In this document: in pieces, positions 34,358 through 42,660 of the stretch
How the letters are laid out: each line of letters opens with the position of its first letter
Numbering within the stretch: the stretch's first letter is position 1
Source: JBBDYG01 sp040901765
Lineage (GTDB): Bacteria; Planctomycetota; Planctomycetia; Pirellulales; Lacipirellulaceae
Assembly (NCBI GenBank): GCA_040901765.1
Contig: JBBDYG010000069.1
Span: 58,260 to 122,259 of the forward strand
Direction: 5' to 3'
DNA length: 64,000 nucleotides
Position numbers and translations under genes: made by a program
The notes under the pieces: model-generated
Told to the model about the DNA's origin: nothing
The model's database searches: none
The model's input: the letters and a program-made list of their open reading frames with translations, nothing else

Positions 34358-36535
34358 TCATTGCACCAGTCGTGAAGTTGGTGACTTAATGATTTTCTCG
34401 AATATCTCCGTGAGCGTCGCTTCGTATTGAGTGGGATTTCCGCTGCCGCGCGGGCTTTGACCCGCCGCGTCGGCGGTGCCGCCGAGACGCGCCAGGCGAT
34501 CCATGAAGTCGTAGTCGGTGCCAAGGCCAATGCCAACCGGGAACAGATCGGTTCCGTCGGCTTTCAATAGGGAGGCCTGCATGAGCGGCGCGTCGTACCA
34601 GTAGTATCCGCCACCATAGAACTCGGAATCGCTATTGCTCGCCAAGAAGCTGTCAATCGAGGAGTTGCTGGAGCTATAGGCATTGGGCACGCCGTCGGTG
34701 AGTAGCACGACAACCTTCTCGGCGCCATCGCGGCCGCTTCCGCCTTCGGACGTCGGTTTCAAATGTTTTCGCGCGAGAGCCAACCCTGCCTCGGTGGCCG
34801 TCGAATTGCCTTTATCGCCCACCGCCTGCAGCGTGGTGCAGGCCTTCATCGCGTTGGTGTAGTCGCCCGTCAACGGCTGTGTCACCTGGGCGCCTTTGCC
34901 TGCGAGGGTATCGAATGTAATCACCGCGACTTGATCACGATTCCCAAACGATGGAACCGCGCCATTGCGGTCCTCGACCACGGCCATCGCAGCAATGAGC
35001 GACCGCCGGGCGGCGTGCATCGGCTGTTCGCGGGGTGGGAATTGGAACGTTCCGCCCGCCGTTTTTTCATTGTGCAGCGGGCAAGACGAGCTGTCATAGG
35101 CCAATGGGACCAACGTCTTTGCTTCGGGTGCCAGGTCACGACCGTGGTCCATCATGAACTGCACGTAGGTGAGATAGCCGATTTGATTGCGATAGCCGCG
35201 CGGCAAATTACTACTGGCCTTGGGGAAAGTCGATTTGTTGGGATTGTTGAACTGATCGATACGGTCGCCGTCTTGGCTGGCAGGGATCGTGCCACGGTTA
35301 TTCGGCGGCGCGCCTGGCTTGGCAAACAGCATCCCCTCGAGGCTAATCGCCGCGGCGCTGAGCACCGCCGCGCGGGTGGTGGTTTGCGCGACGGTCGCTG
35401 GTCTTGCCGACGACCAGGTTCGCGCAATCTGTTCGAGTTGCGTCCAAGTTTTATCACCACCGGGCAACACCCGGCCGATTGGCGGCTTCGGCGGTGGTGG
35501 GAGTGGCGGCGGGGGTGGAGGAGGTGGACTTCCGCCTCCACCGCCACCGCCTCCTCCACCGCCACCACCAGGATTGGGCGGTGTTGGCGGCTTCGGCGGC
35601 GCTGGGGGCGCTGGTGGCGCGGGCGGCTTGGGAACGGTGATGCTCACCGGCTCCATAATGTAGTCCAGATACTTTTCCCAATAGGCGTAACTCTTGCTGC
35701 TATTGGGGGCCGGCTTTGCCTTAGGCATCACCTTCTTGATCTGGTTGTCGATGATCCAGCTATAGGCCTTCTTCTTCCGCTTTGATTCGTCGTCATTTTT
35801 GTCGATCCGATACTTCTTCGCAGTCTTCTTGTCGGCCAAAGGTCCATTGTCCTTGGTAAGTTCGGCGTAGGCCCACTTGTCTTTAGCCACGCCCAACGGC
35901 TCGCCGACCCACTGCAGCGTGCCGGGATACTTGCCATAACCAAAGTCCTTGTACAGGTCGACCATCAGGTCAGTTCCCGCAGCGGGAAAACCTTGCGGGC
36001 CGAATACCGAGGTAATCGCCGACGTGGCCCAAGCCGGTTCCGTGTCATCGTTCATCGAACCCGAAAGATCGACGACAAATGCGATGTCGCGTGGATTGGC
36101 CATGGCCACCGAGGAGGCTTCCATGTTGAACGCTTTTTTACCTAATACCGGCGCGAAAAAGTAGTTCGCGCTCTCGCGGCGCGCCGTCACGCGGACGGCG
36201 TTGCTGATAACCTTGGTGGGAGTGAATTTGCTTGTGTTCGCGTCCCACGTACCCAGTTCCACAAGGGTCTCTTTGGCCGTTACGGGCCGACCACCGGCGG
36301 TGTGATAGGTCGTATACTCGATTGCCTTAGCTTCAATTTCGTCGGGCGTCATGTGGAGCGAATTGCCGGCGGCCATCGCGCCGGCATCCGCCGCTAGCTG
36401 CAACTGCGTGCGGATGAGCATCATGTATCCGATGTCGATCGCCATCGCGGCCATTCCGAAGACGACGACCATCAGCAGCGCCGATAGCACCAAGATAGCG
36501 CCTCGGCGTTCGTGGGAGACGGGTCTGCGTTTCAT
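34358..36535 (-). CDS. TadG-like pilus assembly protein with VWA domain
   Basis: About 725 residues from the ATG at 36535. The N-terminus is the TadG/Flp pattern: RRGAILVLSALLMVVVFGMAAMAIDIGY with a membrane helix and then an alanine-rich helix. A VWA domain opens with IAFVVDLSGSMND (MIDAS DxSxS) and, after a long insertion, continues with VVVLLTDGVPNAYS. The insertion includes KxxKKAYSWI segments and a poly-Gly/poly-Pro tract. It follows tadE and a small HAMP-like gene. The start at 36535 has no good ribosome site; an ATG at 36619 would add 28 residues. Role: envelope-associated pilus or adhesion assembly, inferred. Confidence 0.82.
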   Translation of the reverse strand: MKRRPVSHERRGAILVLSALLMVVVFGMAAMAIDIGYMMLIRTQLQLAADAGAMAAGNSLHMTPDEIEAKAIEYTTYHTAGGRPVTAKETLVELGTWDANTSKFTPTKVISNAVRVTARRESANYFFAPVLGKKAFNMEASSVAMANPRDIAFVVDLSGSMNDDTEPAWATSAITSVFGPQGFPAAGTDLMVDLYKDFGYGKYPGTLQWVGEPLGVAKDKWAYAELTKDNGPLADKKTAKKYRIDKNDDESKRKKKAYSWIIDNQIKKVMPKAKPAPNSSKSYAYWEKYLDYIMEPVSITVPKPPAPPAPPAPPKPPTPPNPGGGGGGGGGGGGGSPPPPPPPPLPPPPKPPIGRVLPGGDKTWTQLEQIARTWSSARPATVAQTTTRAAVLSAAAISLEGMLFAKPGAPPNNRGTIPASQDGDRIDQFNNPNKSTFPKASSNLPRGYRNQIGYLTYVQFMMDHGRDLAPEAKTLVPLAYDSSSCPLHNEKTAGGTFQFPPREQPMHAARRSLIAAMAVVEDRNGAVPSFGNRDQVAVITFDTLAGKGAQVTQPLTGDYTNAMKACTTLQAVGDKGNSTATEAGLALARKHLKPTSEGGSGRDGAEKVVVLLTDGVPNAYSSSNSSIDSFLASNSDSEFYGGGYYWYDAPLMQASLLKADGTDLFPVGIGLGTDYDFMDRLARLGGTADAAGQSPRGSGNPTQYEATLTEIFEKIIKSPTSRLVQ

Positions 36536-36625
36536 CAGCAGGGTATCCGAAAAAGGAGGCGTGATGGAATCAATGGAAGGTCTGAGATACGGTCTGCGTC
36601 CAGACTTGCTGGAAGACACCCGGAA

Positions 36626-37099
36626 TTACTTGGCGGAGGCGAGCGCTGCCTCTTGCTCGCCCGACTTGTGAATCGCGTGATCGTCACGCGTTTCCAGCCG
36701 GTCTAGCCGCTCCGCAAGACGGTTGAACTGCTCGGCCAAGTCGTACCAAAAATCGCCTTCTCGGAAGTTGATCGGTGCGCACGACTCGCCCCCAGCCAGG
36801 CGCTTCATCTCCCGGCGCAGACGGTGCATCGGGCCGGCAAACTTATTGCTAAACCTCAACACGTCGAACAGAATCAACGGCAGCATCACCACCGCCGCAA
36901 TGAGCGATGGCCCGAACGCCAGTAGCGTGCGGTTCACGACGAGCGAAAAAGGGGCGTGCCGAGTTTCAATCGCCACCTGCACCGCGGCGAGCGTGCCCAT
37001 AATGGCCACCGCCAGGCACCAGTACAACACCACCCGGCAAAGCAAGCGGCCTTGTACCGGGGAATCAACGAACAATCGCTTACGCTTGAAGGTCTTCAT
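36626..37099 (-). CDS. small membrane protein with HAMP-like tail, copy 2
   Basis: 157 residues from the ATG at 37099, which has GGAGAG ahead of it; an in-frame start at 37183 lacks one. It opens MKTFKRKRLFVDSPVQG, has two membrane helices, and then KFAGPMHRLRREMKRL and INFREGDFWYDLAEQFNRL, the same pattern as the protein at 33866. It lies between tadE and tadG. The C-terminus is an additional acidic tail. It probably works together with the Tad-like proteins, but no function is established. Confidence 0.75.
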   Translation of the reverse strand: MKTFKRKRLFVDSPVQGRLLCRVVLYWCLAVAIMGTLAAVQVAIETRHAPFSLVVNRTLLAFGPSLIAAVVMLPLILFDVLRFSNKFAGPMHRLRREMKRLAGGESCAPINFREGDFWYDLAEQFNRLAERLDRLETRDDHAIHKSGEQEAALASAK

Positions 37100-37179
37100 G
37101 AATAACTCTCCGACGGAGGGCTGTTGGAATTTCTGCCGCATTGCCGATCGCGCAGGGGACCGGCCCGGGATGGGGACGG

Positions 37180-37620
37180 TCATTCAACCGTTTCGCGTCG
37201 CATGACGGCTTCGGCGGATAGCACCGTCTTCTTAATGAAGAACGGCGCGGGGAGCCAGCTAACGTCATCAAAGGGAATCGAAACGGTAACGGTCACCGGC
37301 TGGTCGAAACCGGCCGAACTTGGAGGATCGGGAACCACTTTCACTTTGGCGCTTGAAAGCGATGCGGCCGAAAGATATTGCTGAACTTTCGCACTGACGG
37401 TGGCTTGAGTGGAATTGTCCAGAATTCCCACCCGTGCCCCTTCGCGAGCGGCATTGGTAATGATCTGCTGGACCATTGCCATCCGTCCAAATTCGATGAT
37501 GCCCAGCACCACCATAAAGAAGATCGGCGCAACGATCGCAAACTCAACGGCCGACGCCCCGCGACGAACGCCGCGAGGCTTCGCTGATTCTGACGCACCG
37601 CGTTGATTCATCGTGAGCAT
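37180..37620 (-). CDS. TadE-like minor pilin
   Basis: 146 residues. The N-terminal RRGASAVEFAIVAPIFFMVVLGIIEFGRM is the TadE signature (core SAVEFAIVAPIFFMVVLG), with the processed Glu and a hydrophobic helix. A beta-rich C-terminal part follows (TVTVSIPFDDV). It is the first gene of a minus-strand run with the HAMP-like protein, TadG and a second HAMP-like protein. Pseudopilin-type anchoring in the membrane is expected. Two close starts (37620 and 37611) are possible. Confidence 0.88.
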   Translation of the reverse strand: MLTMNQRGASESAKPRGVRRGASAVEFAIVAPIFFMVVLGIIEFGRMAMVQQIITNAAREGARVGILDNSTQATVSAKVQQYLSAASLSSAKVKVVPDPPSSAGFDQPVTVTVSIPFDDVSWLPAPFFIKKTVLSAEAVMRRETVE

Positions 37621-37898
37621 GTTCTTGGAAGGACCAAACGTTGTCAGCCAGACGCAATGGATTTGCCCCTCTGGTAGAAGATTTAATGAACCTTAGCTCA
37701 CATTTGTTAGGCGAGACGATTACAAAGTTTCTGTACGGAGGTCCAAATGTAAGGGTTGCGAGGCGTTTCCCTTCAAAGCGGCGACGCGAATTGGTCGCGC
37801 GGCGACCAACCGCGGTTCTTCTCGAGGGATTCGGCGTTCGGCCACGCTCTGCGCGCCACGAAGTTGGCCGGCCCGTGCGCAAAAAGGTGAGAAGGCTA

Positions 37899-37965
37899 TC
37901 GGCTATCCGCTGTCGGCTGTCGGCCAGAGAAAGACTTCGCCAACTTCTGGCCGACAGCCGATCGC
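37899..37965. repeat. Word-repeat hairpin (GGCTGTCGGC type) upstream of sigma gene
   Basis: The left arm (37899-37927) is built from TCGGCTATCC/GCTGTCGGC words and the right arm (37944-37965) is the inverted copy (TCTGGCCGACAGCCGATCG). A similar single arm is at 51480-51510. The 409-base gap between tadE and the sigma factor holds nothing else recognisable apart from a C-rich CCTGACCC tract at 37978-38010. Confidence 0.75.
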
Positions 37966-38029
37966 AAGATTTCCTTCCCTGACCCCTGAATCCTGACCCC
38001 TTCTCCCTTCCTTCAGCACTCCTACCTGT

Positions 38030-38605
38030 ATGACGGCCGTGAGTGAGGAGCCACGCACGCAACTGGCCGACTTGGTGCGAGAGCATCAGGCGGGGGTCTG
38101 GCGGTATCTGCGCTATTTGGGCGCCGGTCCGCCCGAAGCGGACGACCTCACGCAGGAGACTTTCCTAGCAGTCGCCCGCGCGCCGTTCGAGGAGCGGTGC
38201 CCCAAGCAAACCGCGGCCTACCTGCGAACGGTCGCCGGCAACCAGTTGCGGATGCTTCGCCGCCGGCAGAAACGCGAAGGCGATTGCGTTAGCCTCGAAG
38301 CGGCCGAAGCCGTGTGGGCCGAAGCAGCCGGCGACGACGGTTTGGAAACCTACCTCGACGCCTTGCGCGAGTGCCTGGCCGGCCTCGACGGCCGTGCCAA
38401 GCAAGCTATCGACCTGCACTATCGCGAAAATGTCAGCCGCGAGGAAATATCCGAGCGACTCGAAATCCAACCCGAAGGCGTGAAGACGCTATTGCGTCGA
38501 ACAAGACAAGTACTACGTGAGTGCATCGAAAGATGCGTGCGCATCGAATTAACACAAGACACAAATCAAGTTAACCACAGTGTCACGGAGAGCACCGAGC
38601 AATAG
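38030..38605 (+). CDS. ECF-type RNA polymerase sigma factor
   Basis: 191 residues. Region 2 is EHQAGVWRYLRYLGAGPPEADDLTQETFLAVARAPF (core DLTQETFLAVAR). Region 4 is LDGRAKQAIDLHYRENVSREEISERLEIQPEGVKTLLRRTRQVLREC. The sequence after that (about 20 residues ending VNHSVTESTEQ) is coded by the left arm of a word-repeat hairpin and is probably not part of the fold. A VWA protein with an anti-sigma-like N-terminus follows 105 bases downstream. It would direct RNA polymerase to a small regulon when released. The ATG at 38030 has no obvious ribosome site. Confidence 0.9.
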   Translation: MTAVSEEPRTQLADLVREHQAGVWRYLRYLGAGPPEADDLTQETFLAVARAPFEERCPKQTAAYLRTVAGNQLRMLRRRQKREGDCVSLEAAEAVWAEAAGDDGLETYLDALRECLAGLDGRAKQAIDLHYRENVSREEISERLEIQPEGVKTLLRRTRQVLRECIERCVRIELTQDTNQVNHSVTESTEQ

Positions 38606-38684
38606 CAAAGATTGAACGTATGACGCACGCAATTCAGTTCTTATTTGTCTCTGTTTTTTCCGTGGCCTCCGTGCCTCAGTGGTG
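38572..38684. repeat. Word-repeat hairpin (CACGGAG type), overlaps sigma gene end
   Basis: The left arm is 38572-38600 (AACCACAGTGTCACGGAGAG) and the right arm is 38659-38684 (CCGTGGCCTCCGTGCCTCAGTGG). It is the same word class as the element at 3819. The left arm contributes the last codons of the sigma factor gene. Confidence 0.75.
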
Positions 38685-38710
38685 AATCAATTATTCTCGA
38701 GGATTGAACC

Positions 38711-40957
38711 ATGAACCAGCACGATGAACTTCACGACCGTTTGGTCGACAGCGCGCTGTGCGAGGTCGCTGGGGGCCATGCGCCGCCCGATCTATCGGCG
38801 CGCATTCTGGCCGCGGTTGATACTCCAGTTACTCCTAGGGAGGATACGAAGATGGAACTTCCCAGACGGACGCGGCGTGTTTGGATTGCGCTGGCAATTG
38901 CGGCTTGTTTGCTAATTGCAACAGGCTTTCTTTTGCCTGCAATAGAGTCGGCACGCGAAACGGTTCGAAAATCGGCGGGCCAGTTGATTTCGGACCACGT
39001 AAACGGGCCGCCAAAAAACTTTTCCAATGACTCTAAGTCGGTGGACCTGACTTCGGCGTCGCCGCAGCATAAATCGCAAGTCACAGTCGAATCCGCGCCG
39101 GTCCCACGCGAGATTGAGGACTCGCTTGCCAACCAACCCGTTCGGGATAATCAGTACCATGAATCCATGCTTCAGTCAGCGGGCAAGCCCATGACAGACA
39201 CGCTTTCCACAGTGCCGGCCGCATTTCCAGCAAGTGCAAGCGTGAGCGATTCGCCAGGACGTGGCTACGGAGGTGAAGGCGGAGGCCAGCAAGCTGCTGC
39301 AGAGAGCCGTTTGAAGCCGTTGTATTCGATTCAGAATTCCCCCGGGCAGCAAGCGGGTATGGAATACGGTGGTGATCGATATGCCAGCGCAGGCAAGAGA
39401 GTTACGAGTCAACCATTCTTTTCGACTTTGGACGAACGAAACTTCGATCAAATTCGAGTTCCCACGCCCTTCGGAGCTATTCCACAACAACAACGCAACG
39501 CCCAAGGCGAAGGCCCCGGCCTTCCTGGCGACCAGTACGCTCGCATCCACGAGAACCGGTTCATCGAAGCCCGCGGCGAGCAGGCGGTGAGCACGTTTTC
39601 GATCGACGTCGATACGGCCAGTTACGCTAACGTGCGGCGGTTCCTCGAGTCGGGCCAGCTGCCGCCGCCCGACTCCGTGCGGCTCGAAGAGCTAATCAAC
39701 TACTTCGACTACCAGTATGAAGCACCTGCCGCCGATAGCGAGATGCCGTTCTCGACCGCGATGGAAGTCGCCGGTTGCCCGTGGGAACCGAAGCATCGCC
39801 TCGTGCGGATCGCCCTGCAAGGCCGCGAGCTGGATAAGTCGAAGCGGCCCGTGTCGAACTTGGTGTTCCTCATCGACGTGTCTGGTTCGATGAACGATTC
39901 TGCAAAGCTGCCGCTGGTGGTTGAGGGGATGAAGCAACTCGTGCGCGAGTTGGGCGAGAACGACCGCGTGGCGATTGTGGTTTATGCATCGAGCGAAGGT
40001 CTCGTGCTGCCCAGCACCCCCGGCACGGAGCAGTCGGCAATTCTCGAAGCGCTCGACCGCCTGCAAGCGGGCGGCTCGACCGCCGGCGGCGCGGGGATCC
40101 AGCTTGCCTACCAGATGGCCGAGGACCATTTCGTGACAGGCGGCGTCAACCGCGTCATCCTTTGCACCGACGGCGATTTCAACGTCGGCGTCACGAGCAC
40201 CGCCGACCTAGAGCGCATGGTGGAGCAGAAGGCCAAGGACACCAAGGTGTTTCTGTCGGTCCTCGGCTTTGGCCGTGGCAACCTGAACGACGCGATGATG
40301 GAAACCATTTCCAATCACGGCAACGGCAACTATCACTACGTCGACAACCTGAGCGAAGCCCGCAAGGTGCTGGTCGAGGAGATGACCGGCACGCTCGTGA
40401 CGATTGCCAAGGATGTGAAGATTCAGGTCGAGTTCAACCCGTCGCAGGTCGCTGGCTATCGGCTGCTGGGCTACGAGAACCGAATGCTGCGGACGGAGGA
40501 CTTTAACGACGACAAGAAGGACGCCGGTGAAATCGGCGCGGGACATCGTGTGACGGCGATCTACGAAATCGTGCCGGCGGGCGAACAAGTCGATCTGCCG
40601 CCGGTGGACGACCTCAAGTACCAGCAGCCCGCCTCGGTAAAGGAGCCAGCCGCGGACAACAAGGAGTTGCTCACGCTCAAGCTTCGCTTCAAGCCGGCTG
40701 ACGGCGACACGAGCACGAAGGTTGAGTTTCCGCTCTCCGACGACGGCAAGACCTTCAGCGCCGCGACGCCCGACTTCAAATTCGCCACTGCGGTCGCCAG
40801 CTTTGGGATGCTGCTTCGCGATTCAGAGCACAAAGGCAACGCCACGTTTGATGCCGTGCTGGAAATCGCCACCGAAGGCGCGAGCCACGACCCGCACGGC
40901 TACCGCGCGGAATTCTTGGAGTTGGTTCGCAAGGCGAAGTCGCTCGGGAAAGAGTAA
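38711..40957 (+). CDS. YfbK-type VWA protein with anti-sigma-like N-terminus
   Basis: 748 residues. Residues 1-55 are hydrophilic (NQHDELHDRLVDSALCEVAGG, then PPDLSARILAAVD) in the style of planctomycete anti-sigma domains. A membrane helix follows (WIALAIAACLLIATGFLLP). The outer part has a von Willebrand-type N-terminal region (FSIDVDTASYANVRRFLESGQLPPPDSVRLEELINYFDY, core SIDVDTASYANVRRFL), then VWA (NLVFLIDVSGSMNDSAKLPLV, DRVAIVVYASSEG) and a DUF3520-like C-terminus. GAGG precedes the ATG. Because an ECF sigma gene lies directly upstream, the cytoplasmic N-terminus may hold that sigma and the VWA part may sense the envelope. This pairing is inference. Confidence 0.88.
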   Translation: MNQHDELHDRLVDSALCEVAGGHAPPDLSARILAAVDTPVTPREDTKMELPRRTRRVWIALAIAACLLIATGFLLPAIESARETVRKSAGQLISDHVNGPPKNFSNDSKSVDLTSASPQHKSQVTVESAPVPREIEDSLANQPVRDNQYHESMLQSAGKPMTDTLSTVPAAFPASASVSDSPGRGYGGEGGGQQAAAESRLKPLYSIQNSPGQQAGMEYGGDRYASAGKRVTSQPFFSTLDERNFDQIRVPTPFGAIPQQQRNAQGEGPGLPGDQYARIHENRFIEARGEQAVSTFSIDVDTASYANVRRFLESGQLPPPDSVRLEELINYFDYQYEAPAADSEMPFSTAMEVAGCPWEPKHRLVRIALQGRELDKSKRPVSNLVFLIDVSGSMNDSAKLPLVVEGMKQLVRELGENDRVAIVVYASSEGLVLPSTPGTEQSAILEALDRLQAGGSTAGGAGIQLAYQMAEDHFVTGGVNRVILCTDGDFNVGVTSTADLERMVEQKAKDTKVFLSVLGFGRGNLNDAMMETISNHGNGNYHYVDNLSEARKVLVEEMTGTLVTIAKDVKIQVEFNPSQVAGYRLLGYENRMLRTEDFNDDKKDAGEIGAGHRVTAIYEIVPAGEQVDLPPVDDLKYQQPASVKEPAADNKELLTLKLRFKPADGDTSTKVEFPLSDDGKTFSAATPDFKFATAVASFGMLLRDSEHKGNATFDAVLEIATEGASHDPHGYRAEFLELVRKAKSLGKE

Positions 40958-40989
40958 TGTGCAAGTAAGTTTTCATCCCGGTGAAATTC

Positions 40990-41200
40990 TTCATCCCGGA
41001 GGGATGACAGCCATTAGCCGGTGGTCGCGCAGCGCACCACCGGATAGGGCGTCCGTCGCGCACGACCCCGGAGGGGTCGCAGCCATTCGGCGTTCCAAAA
41101 TTGCTGGCACCCCTCCGGGGTGCTGATTTTCAATCATCGCTTTACCGGCGGTGGCGCTGCGCTTACCGCCGGCTAATCGCTGCCAAGCCTCCGGCTTGAG
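40990..41200. repeat. Family-2 structured repeat, copy B
   Basis: The palindrome series of 5765-6066 in the same order: CATCCCGGAGGGATG, GCCGGTGGTCGCGCAGCGCACCACCGG, CGACCCCGGAGGGGTCG, GCACCCCTCCGGGGTGC, CCGGCGGTGGCGCTGCGC...CCGCCGG and AAGCCTCCGGCTT. It fills most of the gap between the VWA gene and the next gene. Confidence 0.85.
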
Positions 41201-41289
41201 TGGCACGAGTCGCCGAGCGCGTGAATTTACGACTCGGAGAGTCGTGCTTCGCTATTTCTGCGCCTGGAACTTGGTTTTCGGCGAGGTTA

Positions 41290-41327
41290 GCATGTAGGCG
41301 AGTCAATTTACTGTCTAGCCTACATGC
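41290..41327 (+). promoter_or_regulatory. hairpin directly before a ribosome site
   Basis: GCATGTAGGC (41290-41299) and GCCTACATGC (41318-41327) are a perfect 10-base inverted repeat around an 18-base loop. The GGAG ribosome site of the following gene starts at the next base (41328), with the ATG at 41340. It could affect translation or bind a regulator. Confidence 0.55.
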
Positions 41328-41339
41328 GGAGTTGCTGCG

Positions 41340-42017
41340 ATGCGTTGCCTTAAGCTGTTTGTTGGAGTGTTCATTTTCTTCGCTGCTCTCTCGAATGCAG
41401 TCCATGCCGCCGAACTTCCCGTCGTCTTTAGCGACGATTTTGAGCAAGGCATCGATCGCTGGGAAATGCTCGATCCGGCGAGCTGGAAGCTTGCCGAGGA
41501 AAACGGCAACCATGTCCTCAGTCAGCATGTGAAGAAGTCGAGCTACAAGCCGCCTTACCGCAGCCCGTTTCATGTGGCGCTTGTAAAGGACACGGATGTT
41601 GGCGACTTCGAGCTTACCGCACGGGTAAAAAGCACGCATAAAGACTACGCGCACCGCGACGCGGTGCTGGTGTTCGGCTTTCAGAACCCAGGTCAGTTTT
41701 ACTATGTCCATTTCGGCCGCAAGACCGATCCCCATGCGAATCAAATCTTTGTCGTGGACGACGACCCGCGCGTGAAGATCTCGACCACTACCACAGACGG
41801 CACCCCGTGGACCGACGATTGGCACACGGTGCGAGTCCGCCGGACCGTGGACGACGGAACGATCGACGTTTTCTTCGACGACATGGAGAAACCCGCCATG
41901 ACCGCCACCGACAAGCGGTTCGCGTGGGGCCGCGTGGGCGTTGGCACGTTCGACGACACGGCCGATTGGGACGATGTCGAGCTGCGCGGGGAAATCGTTA
42001 AGCCAACGGATCGGTGA
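41340..42017 (+). CDS. secreted lectin/glucanase-fold protein
   Basis: 225 residues. A signal peptide is present (MRCLKLFVGVFIFFAALSNAVHA, cleaved about AHAA-ELP). The body is a jelly-roll of concanavalin A-like type as in DUF1080 proteins: VFSDDFEQGIDRWEMLDPASW, DFELTARVKSTHKDYAHRDAVLVFGFQ, FYYVHFGRKTD, WHTVRVRRTVDDGTIDVFFDD and RVGVGTFDDTADWDDVEL. It may bind or cleave polysaccharide; no catalytic pair can be assigned. The last codons overlap the convergent Uma2 gene by 20 bases. Confidence 0.8.
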   Translation: MRCLKLFVGVFIFFAALSNAVHAAELPVVFSDDFEQGIDRWEMLDPASWKLAEENGNHVLSQHVKKSSYKPPYRSPFHVALVKDTDVGDFELTARVKSTHKDYAHRDAVLVFGFQNPGQFYYVHFGRKTDPHANQIFVVDDDPRVKISTTTTDGTPWTDDWHTVRVRRTVDDGTIDVFFDDMEKPAMTATDKRFAWGRVGVGTFDDTADWDDVELRGEIVKPTDR

Positions 42018-42579
42018 CATCCTGCGGCCAAATTTGATCGGCAGTCAATTTCGCTGTGGGCAGGGCGAGAGGCGAGATCGCTTGATCGCCCTTGAAGGAT
42101 TGCACGTCGATATAGACTCCATCGCGCGGCGTGCGATGGACTTCAATGGCCTCTGCTTTCACGTTAGCGATCCAGTAATCCTGAACACCCGCTTCCGCGT
42201 AAAGCCGTGCCTTTTTGCCGCGATCAAATCTCAAGCTGGTGTCGGAGACTTCGACCAAGAGGAGAAGATCGGCCACGGTGGGGCGAACGCGGCGGTAATC
42301 GATTCGGCGTACCCAGGCTAGATCGGGCTGCGGAACGCTTTCAAGTTCCGGTATTCCCAGCGAGTTTTGAACTCTCACTCGAATACCTTGGCCCGGACAT
42401 ACGGCGAAGCTCCATTCGACAAGCAGATCAAGCGCGTCCTCGTGTGGCGGATAGATCGGACTCATTTCACAGATTTCCCCTCGGATTAATTCCACATGAT
42501 GCTGTTCGACCGGCTCGAACTCGCCCCGCTCGATCATGCGGTCGTATTCGGCGACGGTGGTTTTCGTGCTTGTGCTCAT
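41998..42579 (-). CDS. Uma2 family (DUF820) putative nuclease
   Basis: 193 residues with the restriction-endonuclease-like fold of Uma2/DUF820: EYDRMIERGEFEPVEQHHVELIRGEICEMSPIYPPHE at the start (core VELIRGEICEMSP), then QPDLAWVRRIDY and LLLLVEVSDTSLRFDRGKKARLYAEAGVQDYWIANVKAE. The PD...D/E.K set is PDLAW, LVEVSD and the K of GKKARLYAEAG. These proteins are abundant in cyanobacteria and planctomycetes. Their cell role is not known; a nuclease or transposon-derived role is inferred. It is monocistronic. Confidence 0.9.
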   Translation of the reverse strand: MSTSTKTTVAEYDRMIERGEFEPVEQHHVELIRGEICEMSPIYPPHEDALDLLVEWSFAVCPGQGIRVRVQNSLGIPELESVPQPDLAWVRRIDYRRVRPTVADLLLLVEVSDTSLRFDRGKKARLYAEAGVQDYWIANVKAEAIEVHRTPRDGVYIDVQSFKGDQAISPLALPTAKLTADQIWPQDVTDPLA

Positions 42580-42660
42580 AGCGGTTTCCTCGAATTATCC
42601 CTACCTAATCGTACTCTGCGGCGGATTGGATTGTCAAAGCGAAAACGCGGGCCAGTCGCG

